A DNA stretch of 64,000 bases from positions 50,547,783 through 50,611,782 of the forward strand of contig CM067592.1 in NCBI GenBank assembly GCA_034336665.1, in the 5' to 3' direction. Origin of the DNA: Luscinia megarhynchos (lineage: Eukaryota > Chordata > Aves > Passeriformes > Turdidae). This document shows, piece by piece, positions 54,877-64,000 of the stretch (position 1 is its first letter; each line of letters opens with the position of its first letter). A model generated the notes under the pieces. It was not told the DNA's origin and searched no databases. It worked only from the letters and a program-made list of their open reading frames with translations. The position numbers and the translations under genes were made by a program.

Positions 54877-57224
54877 CTTTATGTGGTTACACAAAATTAG
54901 TATTATAGGATGACTGGGTATTGCTTTTTGATTATGAAAACCTACTGTTCTTCCCCAAGATATGAGATCAACATTTCCAATGTGCATGAAAGAGGCTGCA
55001 AGATACCAATGCAATTAAGCCACAATTATTAAAAATGCTGTAAAAAGGCTTATTTAGCCTTTCCATCCACAACCTTTTTCCTCTTTTCCCCTGCATGGCA
55101 AACCTTGAAACTGACAAGATTTATACCAAATGTATTTATTCTACCTACCACATAATCTGTGCTCCGAGCTGCTGCACTAATATAAAAGGTAAATATCAAG
55201 TTACACTCCAATTATTTTAACAATTTTTGGCTATAGTTCCTCCTTAATCCTTGCAAAACATTATTGTAACTGTCAATAAGCATTCAGAGCCAGAATAAAA
55301 TAATTGAATTGTGAAACTTACAGCCATCTTCTCCCTTTCTAACAGTCAGATATGTGGCATTTATTTGCCTTCAAGTAGGATCTTATTAGTTCTCCAAGTC
55401 TTTGTTTTATGTATTCGGATCCCCCATATTTCTTTAGCATGCTCAAATAGGCTAATTTTTTTTTTTTTCTACTTTGACTGGGTGTTTGAGGTCCTAAAAG
55501 CCTACTATGCTGTAACTATGTAAATGAGCATCGTGGGCCATGCACATAGATTGTGTAATGTGATGTTGACACAGCCACTTATTCTGCAGTCTTCTGCTTG
55601 GAATAACCACATTTTTCATGGAAGACTGAGACAGAGGAATCAACTATTTATTGCTTGTACCTGTGAAGACACCATAGCTTCTATACAGTGTTAAGATATA
55701 TGGTGTGTACATATCTTAAGAAAATCAGTATTTCATTGCATACTTCGAGTGAAGATGGTTTACTAAAGTAGAGTCCATTTCCACAACATGAAATAAAAAG
55801 GCTAGTAAAGTCATAAGCATAAAAAAGTTCCTCATTAGAGCCCTTTCTACAGTACCATTAGTTTGCCATAAATTGGTGCTAAGTTGTAGCAGTGCTGCAT
55901 TCTGCCTGGAAGGTATCAGCAGAAAACAAGTGACAGTGGAGTGAGGTCACACAATCTCATCTCTGCTGAGGTATTAAAAAATAGGAAAATTAGTTAAGAA
56001 AGCATTTTAGGGTATAGTTATTTGAATTGGGAAAGACTGCCTTTCTAATACACAAGAAAGGAAGAAAGAGACTCTGGACATGTAAGGAGACACATAGCAA
56101 ATGAAAAAACAAAGAACCATTACCCTAGTTAAGCTTGGGAGAGAAGGTGGAAAAACACCAAATTAATTCAGAACAGATCCTTTTCACTCCACAGAGAATT
56201 TAATGCTTTCACAGGGATGCTCTTCTTGCACCTCCACAGCACATTAAGAATAATTGAACAGGATCTCCTGTTTGGAGACATCACTTCTAGCATCTCTCTT
56301 CAGTCCATAATGCTGTGTGTTTCCTCATTCTTGACAAGATTGACATAAGGAGAAACAAGGTTATTAAAAATTACAGATTAAAAATTACTGGGTTTAGTCT
56401 GTATTTAATTGTTGCTTCTTCCACCTTTGATTGTAAAGTGCTGATTCAGCCATAACCCAGTATTGTCTTGATTAGTCAAAATGCTTTTGGACAGAAAGAG
56501 AAGTTAATTACAGAATTTTTATAGTTTTTTTTTTCTTTAAAAAAAGAAAAACAGCTCCAGAAGATGTTTGCACCGACAAATGAGTGGACAGAATGTGTTC
56601 TTCCTTGCCTTTGAGTTTTGCTACTGGTGTAGAAAATGGCTTTTTAAATTTCCATTTGGGTAAGACTTAGGAGTAGTGATGTAGAGCTGTAAAGAGCCGT
56701 AATACTGTGGAAACTTCAACACATAGTTTGGTCTCCTTGTTACAGTAATCTTACTGAGATAAATGGAAATATTTATTGCAGGTGAAGTCAAACATGTAGG
56801 ACAATTCTTATCTATTTAACTGTAAAGAACTTCTATTGCTTAACACATGTGTCTTATACATAATATCATTTTGAGCTAATTTTTGAACTGTACGCAAGAG
56901 ATGTTCTCAAATGAGCTGGCAGTGTACATCAAATGTACCACCTTCTTAATTCTGCAGTTTCATATGAGAAAAAAATATTATTGTTGCTTTAGGAAGTGCT
57001 TTTGTAATCAATTGCACTAATGAAAAATGTAATAAAGATGTTTTAAAATTATTCAAGTAGCAACGGTTGTTTTCATTCATTATTCTGACATTATATTCCA
57101 TGGAACATCTCTCTTATTCTTACTATGCAGCCTTTAGGTTACAGAGGAAAGAACTCCTTCTAGTCTTACATTGTTTAACTCCTATTATGCCAGGATTTTT
57201 TAGTTGAGCCTTTTGTCTTTTCAT

Positions 57225-57243
57225 CTTTCTTTCTTTCTTTCTT
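57225..57243 (+). repeat. (CTTT)n microsatellite
   Basis: Nearly five units of CTTT, pyrimidine-only on the plus strand. Confidence 0.88.
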
Positions 57244-60200
57244 CGGTTTCATTATTATAATTTAGAGTAGACTTTCACTTTCTGTTTTCAATTCACAGAA
57301 CTCTGTAAAAAGGATCTGAGAATAAAGATACCTATTTTTAAAATAAAGTTTACTTCTCAACATTCCCAGTCAATTTATATTCATAGCCATTAAGTACTGA
57401 GGCATTATGTTCACATTTTCTTATAGCATCACTGCTAATTTATTAATGTTTACTGCTTCCGTAAGAATGTTTTGTAGTTCTGCAAATTTTGGTTCTAAAT
57501 TAAACAAGGCAATCACACCAGAAGCAGACAATGTAGGGTGAGATCAAATATCTACCACTGAGAAAACAAAAACCTGAAAACCAATTTAAAAAAAAAAGCC
57601 AAATAGAAATTGCGGTTTCTTCCATCCTATTGAGGCAATCCAAACATGCAAAATCGTAGTTTTCAATTAATTACTAAATATTCTGCTTTTGAGCAGTTTT
57701 CTTTCAATGCTATTTTGCATATACTTTCAATACCTTCCACATTAATTTGGCTCAAGATGCTTTCTCTGAATGATAATGTAACAAGAAGGAAACATAAGCA
57801 GGTATTAAAAGGAGATGCCTAAATACTTCTTCAGCTGCAGAGTCTAAGAGCACTTTGCTACTAGAAGTACATAGTGTGGCCAGCTTGCAAAGAGGACTCT
57901 GAAGCACCATTTGCCACGGTGAAAATGCACTGTCTGCGAAGAGTTTGGTGTCTGCTCCAAGAGTGACATGGCAGAATGCACATTGTTACACCGCAAACTC
58001 GCTAGTGCAGAAACACATCTTGAACAAGTAGATATGCCATTAAGCTACCTTAGGAAAGGTAATAAATTTAGAACCTAGATGTAGTGCTTTATTTAATAAA
58101 CCATTTATAAAAACAATACAACATTCTCTACAATCTACAGTCTGCAACCTCCTGCTCCTTTCCTCATTAAGTGCAGCACATTTTGCAAATACAAATTTGA
58201 ATTACTAGCAATGGGAAGACTAAGTCCTAAATACACTTCTAGTTTGATTTAATATAAATGCATATTAAGCAAGATGGGATAAAGAACAAAGCAAAAAAGT
58301 TAAAGCATGGAGACAGGATTCACAGCTCAGGATTTCCTGATGTGTGTTGTTCTGGGCTGAGCTCTGATTTTTAGGCAGTGGTGACATGATGAATCCTTTC
58401 TTGATAATGAATAAGAAGTAGGTGATAGCTCTGATAAACTCTTACATTAGCTGCTTTGAAGATCAGTCACCTATTCTTTATTTGCCTTATGGATAGGACT
58501 GATCTCAGCGTCATTGTTTCTCTTTTGGCAACCTATTTCACTTCCCTGCACAAGGAAGTTTGCTCCTGCAGCCTCTGGAATCCTCCTGCCACAGAGCGTG
58601 AGGAAGGGAAAACACAGCTCAGTTCGAACAAAACTTGTCCTTAAACAATGGAAATGCAGACAAATGCAGTATCAAACCTTTGGAGGAAGTAAATAATGCT
58701 TTCATTTGAAAGCATTTTTCAAAAGGAAATGCAGCTCTGCTATTGCTCAGCCAGCGTTTGAATACGTAGGTTTATAAAATCCAGCCCGGGTCTGCATGCA
58801 ACAGGGGCAGGATGATCCTTCCAGAGCTGACCTCACTCTTGTGGCTCCTGGGTTACATGGGAAGCTTGATCTGGTTCTAAGACACTCTAGCTGGAGATGA
58901 AACTGCCCCAAAACCGCTGGCCATACTGAATACAACTTGGGAATTGAAAGGGAAAGCCACGTTCCTGGCAGTCTGCTGCCTGGGCTCCGGGAGTGCACCC
59001 TCTGCCTTTTGGTCTCAAGGAGGTGTGGGTTATGCTGCTGATGCTGACAAAGCATTGTGAGTTTACAAGACTTCATGACTCCCCATGCTGGACCAACAAA
59101 ACTGCAATCAGTGGATGTTTCAGCTCTGTTCTATTTGAAAGGCCTTTCTTTTTTTTCCCCTTCCAGTTTGTAGACTGCAATTTTCCTCTCAGCTTACACT
59201 GCTATAGCCAAAACTCAGTAACATTTTGGATAAGCTAGAAAGGCATGGGTTGACAGAAGTTTTTCTTCCATAATCAATAAAAAGGACTTTATGATAGTTG
59301 GCTGAGTTTAACCCCCACTCTGATAGAGGAAATTTAAGAAATAAAAATCCAAATTAATCCCCTTGTGAATTTCTACTTTTTTTCCTGGTTGTGTCCTTTA
59401 CATAAATGTGACCTGTGGGAGACCAGAATAGTGAAAGGTTCTTGTTTTCTTTGATGAAAGACCCCCGTTTAAAGACAGCTGCTGCAGTCTGTCTTTGAAG
59501 AAGAAACTGATGATGGAACTGTGTCTGTATCAGCCCCCTTGAGTGGTAAACTGTGATTTATACAGAGACATTGTCACTGATTGCCTGCATAAAGAAAGCA
59601 GCAGAGGACAAATGGCAAAACATATGGTCAGACTCTTCCTGTTAAGTGCAGGAATCAAACTTCAGAGACCAGGTAGGAAAAAAGCCAGCAGCACTACCTA
59701 CATTTGTAAGAGAAGGAAAACCTCAGAAGATACCTGCAAAAATATAAATGTGTGGGGGTTTTAACCAATTATGTGAACTAAAGACCTGTCTACGTATTTC
59801 TAGATCTTGAGAAACCTCTGAGTCTTTTCATCCCTGTTTATGCCAGTGCTCATGAACTGACAGATACATCTTGCTGCAGCTCATGGGGAATAATTTCTCT
59901 GCAGCATTGATCTTCATTGCAAAACTTCTCCATGAATGTTCTTAAACAGGAATTAAACTAAATTTTTTTGCTGAAACAAATTCTAGACAAACCTTCTGGT
60001 CTAGCCCAGCTTGTTCCAAATGTCACTAGGGGTGGCAGATACAAAGAGTGAACCTATGATCAAAGCTTGTACCATTTGCCTGTTTATTATCTTTACTGTC
60101 TGTGTAAGTGCCTGCTCCAACCTCCTTTTTCCTCTCCCACGTTTCTGTTCACTCTTACTTCTCATTTCTTGCAGAGCAGACAGACCAGAAAATACCTTAC

Positions 60201-63200
60201 AAAATCGTTGCCAATCTTTTGTTTTGTCCTCCAGAAATTGTCCCGGGCATAGCAGAGATCACAGCAACCTCTGCTGTCTCTGGCCTCTGGCATTGTATTT
60301 CAAGCTGCCATGAAGGGTCTGGTCTTCCCGTTGGCACCCCTCTAACAGTGCTGGCTACATCTTAGTGCTTGAAAAGCCTTCTGCTTTAACACCTGTTATC
60401 TCAGTAAAGTGATGTTTAAATAACTGAACTGGCTTCAATGAACTGCAGTTGCCATTTTCCTGCTTCTTAGTGAGAAAAAATGGAGATAATTATGAAGTGG
60501 ATGAGCAGGTTTAATGAAAGCTGGTTTCTTTTGGTATATTCCTGAAGCGGCAATCATCATCTGTTTGGCTTTTGAAGAGCAACAATTATAATCACTCAAA
60601 ATCCCAAGGGGAACAAAAATAGAACTTAAATTAGCATATAAAATATACAGCTGGATTGGGCAAGCCTATAAAAATCTGGAAAAATCATTCTAATTTGAAA
60701 GCTATTCAAAATCACAAACAAAATGAGTACAAGAGTATTTCACATGTTTCTTCCTTTCTTTCCCTTCTTGAAGTAGTAACATGAAAACATTTATAGGGTT
60801 TTCCTAAAACATGGAAATGAAAACCCATTGCCAAGAGAGTAAGTAAAAAAAGGCTAAAGGTGCCTTTTCAAAATAACAGATAAACTTAAACATTATAACA
60901 CCATTTTAGCAGTATTCATCTCCCAAAGTTCTGATATAACTGTATTGCAAAGTCATGTGCAATGATTTTCCAGAGCTGAGAAATAAAAATATAGCTGAGA
61001 CAAACAGTGAAATATCTCAGCCTTTTCAGACAACAGAGCAGTGATAATATTTAAAAGAAACTAACAACAAATGAGAAAAATACGTTGCAAAAAATTGCAC
61101 TAAGTGTGAAGCTTTCAGTGATCATTTTGGATGGTCATTTTTATAGTTAACAGAAATTCAGCAATGAGTAAGAAAATTATTTTCCTTATGCAGCAATATC
61201 CACATTTTGAACAGTCACCTAGTAATATTAGCTTCTGGAAATAAATCTTCATTTCAGTAAACTGTGAACTCAAAGATGGAATTGCTTTTTTAATACTACT
61301 GAATATTTATTACCTTTAATAATTTTGACTTGAAATACTAGATCTAGTTGTCTCAGTCAAGGTTAAATAAGACAGTATGCAGCTGCAGGAATGGGATTAA
61401 GAAAAAAGAAACAAAACAGCTACTCACAAAAATTTATTGTGGACAAAAATATGAGGAATTTGTATTGCTTACTATTTATAATACTACCAGCACATTAACT
61501 GTCTTCTAAAAAGATACTGTCTTGCAGACTCAGATTTATACAGTAGGGTGTGATTTTCATGCCTCTAGTACAAAATACATTGCTTACCCTTGGTTAGAAG
61601 ATTCTACACGCTTAGAGATTTGAAACCATAACCAAGCAAGTCTTGGAGGCACAACTGTTACTTTCACAAGGAGACCTCTGAAATCATAATTTAAAAAAAT
61701 TAAATTAGAGGCTGCAGGACTATATTGTACACAAACATATTTTAAAATGTCACGTGAAAGTCCTGATTAAATTTATTTTTCTGTGTTGCTCCATCCTGCG
61801 ATAAGTATCTTGAAAAAAATGTCTGCCCCCTTTCCCACTGCAATTTTCCATTCTTCTTTTCATCCCCACAATTTCAAAGAATTTTATTGTTCTATTAACC
61901 TCAATTAAGTATCTGTTTTCATAGGTGTTACTGTGATTGAGTAACCATGCCTTCAGAAATTGAGCTTCCTGAACTCTGTGTTAGAGCCAAAAATTACAGC
62001 ACATTTACTCATCCTCTCTTTTGCTTTAAGGTAATACCAGAGATGGCCCAGCAGGTTTTTTTTTCACAGTCTTCCCAAGCCATCTGTTTCATATGCTGCA
62101 TGTTTTGAACAACATAGTGTGCCACGGGATGTAAAATCCCATCACAGCATATTCAGTTAAAAAATCCAGTGGTCACTCACTTTTAAAGAAATCATAACTG
62201 ATGGTTGGACACTAGCCAGAGAATTAATTTTGTTCTAGTCTCCCCCTCTCCCCTCCCAAATTTGCCTTGTACTTTTCTTAACTTAAATTTTTAATATCTT
62301 TATTCAGATATTAAAATATTTTAATGTTATATTTCAACAATTATATTAAAAAAGATTACATCATCTGGATTAAATATCCCAGCCAGCTGCAATGAACACT
62401 TCATAACTAGAAAGATGAAGTGAACTTAACAAGCATTAAAATCTTGATACAGGTCAGAACCAAAACGTTGATTCACTGGTAAATACTGGCTAAAAATAAC
62501 ATCCTGTACTCCCCAGGTCTCAATGCCCACTCCTGCCACTCATTTTATAAATTATCACTTCTTCAGATCATCTGAATGGTCAGTAGGGCTACAGGAACAA
62601 GAAAGTGCAAAATCATGCCTAGAGGGAATAAACAGTTTTACTTTAGACCATGTTGACCCCAGCAGCTACAATACATTGTAGAAAAAGTAGCCACTGAAGC
62701 AGCAAACACTTTATAAACATTAAATTGTGCCCTTGGGGGAAAATATAAGCGTTTGAAGTGGTAATATTTGTGGAATTGTTCTTATACTGAGGCCATATGT
62801 GGCCGTATCTCTTGATACTAACGACATCCAGTATTTAGATGTCTCATACTTCAAAACAAAGCACTTCTCAGAAATGTGCCAATTTGGCACTTCTGTGGCC
62901 ACAGATACAGCTGAGCGTGAGGATTTCATTTCTAGAAGAGAAGTCGGTCTTAACTCTCAGATTAAACATAAGCAACAGGTGGGCAAGGGAAGGGAGTCCT
63001 CTCTTCATAACCCCAAGACAAGCACAGCAGCACAACACTCCCAGACTGGTCAATACCTTCTGCATTTCACAGAAACTTGTCCAGCCATAACCACTACTTG
63101 CTGACTACTCAGTACAGTAACACCCTGGGCACACTAACCCTGGTTTTTCTATCTACATTTTCCAATCCATGCAGCTCTATTTCTGTTGAGCTAGACCAGG

Positions 63201-63716
63201 CTGACATTTTTGTCACCACTGCAGCAAACAACACCCAGGGCAAGCAATGCAAATTGTGAACATCCAAGAACAACACAGCTCTCATGAACCCCACTCTCCA
63301 CCACCTAAATGGTTTCATTTCAATACAGATTCTCCTTCACAGATACTTAAATACATTTTCTTCTATTGCCAGAGGTTTCTGAATGCCTGAAATTTGAAGT
63401 ACTGATTGTAGTGCCACCAATACATGAAAAACCAAAAGTTTCAAAGCACTGAGGTTTCAAAAGGCTTGGTGACTTAAAGCTCTTAAGTATATATTATAAT
63501 GTGCTTTGCACTTCCATGATGATAAAGGTTTTAATTTCAAGGACTAGGCAAAATTAAAAATGTTTAGTTCTCCACATTAAGTATGAGGCATGTATCTGTG
63601 CAAGTGCATCCTCCAATACCCTGTTATAAATAGAGAATGGAAGCATACTCATGATACCTCCAGTACTTTTAAAGAGAATCAAAGACATATGCATTTCTCT
63701 AAGAGCATGTCTAAAG

Positions 63717-63832
63717 TTGGGGGTTTTCTGTTTGTTTTGGGGGGTGGTTTTGGTTTTCTTTTGTTTGTTTTGTTTTTGGGGTTTGTTTTTTTTGTTTTGT
63801 TTTTGTTGTTTGTTTTTTTGGTTTTTTTTCCC
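63717..63832 (+). repeat. GT-rich (GTTTT)n-like low-complexity tract
   Basis: About 115 bp made almost entirely of G and T (GGTTTTG, TTTGTTTTG and similar). A similar T-rich stretch begins again at the very end of the window. The open frames over it, coding Phe, Val and Leu runs, are artefacts. Confidence 0.9.
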
Positions 63833-64000
63833 CTACTTTACAGGCATGTAGAATTATTTTCAGGATTTGGGTCAACAGCTTTCCTTATATGAGTCACCAA
63901 ACAATTAGGTTAGGAAGATTAGGTTCTAATTATATTTGTCTAAAAAGAACCAGATATGTCCTAAACAAAGCAATGTGATTTGTTTTTGTTTTCTTTTTTT

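Larger units (their letters stand above)
48261..64000. other. Upstream intergenic sequence, no gene recognised
   Basis: Nearly 16 kb of AT-rich DNA containing only short simple repeats. The longest open frames (about 100 codons, for example 58747-59076, 60011-60313 and 62799-63104) show no recognised domain or gene structure. No CR1 copy was recognised here. A C-rich, pyrimidine-biased patch lies at about 53195-53480 and I could not assign it to a family. Confidence 0.55.

Noticed and set aside
60011..60365. Overlapping frames of 61-100 codons with a hydrophobic N-terminal stretch suggesting a secreted peptide.
   Set aside because: Three frames overlap, and the hydrophobicity comes from a pyrimidine-rich strand. 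No gene structure is visible.
63590..63892. Plus-strand frames rich in Phe, Val and Leu resembling membrane segments.
   Set aside because: They are translations of the (GTTTT)n-like simple repeat.

Overview
The window is vertebrate nuclear DNA, most likely avian. The only protein-coding gene I can support is ELAVL2 (HuB, a neuronal ELAV/Hu RNA-binding protein), read on the minus strand. The avian call rests on at least nine CR1 LINE fragments, the absence of any recognisable mammalian SINE or L1, and AT-rich intronic sequence. In birds, genes from the human 9p region that carries ELAVL2 are generally on chromosome Z, so this is probably sex-chromosome sequence; that is inference from synteny, not read from the bases.

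Layout in the direction of transcription, from high to low coordinates. (1) 64000-48260: 5' flank, AT-rich, no recognised gene and no recognised CR1. (2) 47995-48260: a small CpG island holding a near-perfect RE1/NRSE, the binding site of the neuronal-gene repressor REST. (3) 45750-41190: a large, interrupted CpG island complex that looks like the ELAVL2 promoter. It has CCAAT, GC and TATA boxes in the right order on the minus strand, a predicted untranslated first exon ending at a consensus donor (44580), and several further donor-like sites that could serve alternative first exons. (4) 44579-4243: an intron of about 40 kb with CR1 copies and simple repeats. (5) 4242-4152: a 91-bp cassette exon encoding an alternative N-terminus that begins MAVRLCDVAS. 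(6) 577-337: the exon with the canonical METQLSNGP start, the N-terminal linker and the first part of RRM1. (7) 336-1: the start of the next intron. The remaining RRM1, RRM2, hinge and RRM3 exons lie outside the window.

Together these describe one regulated neuronal locus. REST probably represses it from about 3 kb upstream, a CpG/TATA promoter starts transcription, and a cassette exon with a weak donor plus a NAGNAG acceptor vary the N-terminus. The predicted 5' UTR has U-rich tracts and an AU-rich nonamer of the kind Hu proteins bind, which raises the possibility of autoregulation.

I saw no tRNA, rRNA, CRISPR array, virus or wholly new system. The long open frames at 41-46 kb are a by-product of GC-rich sequence with few stops.
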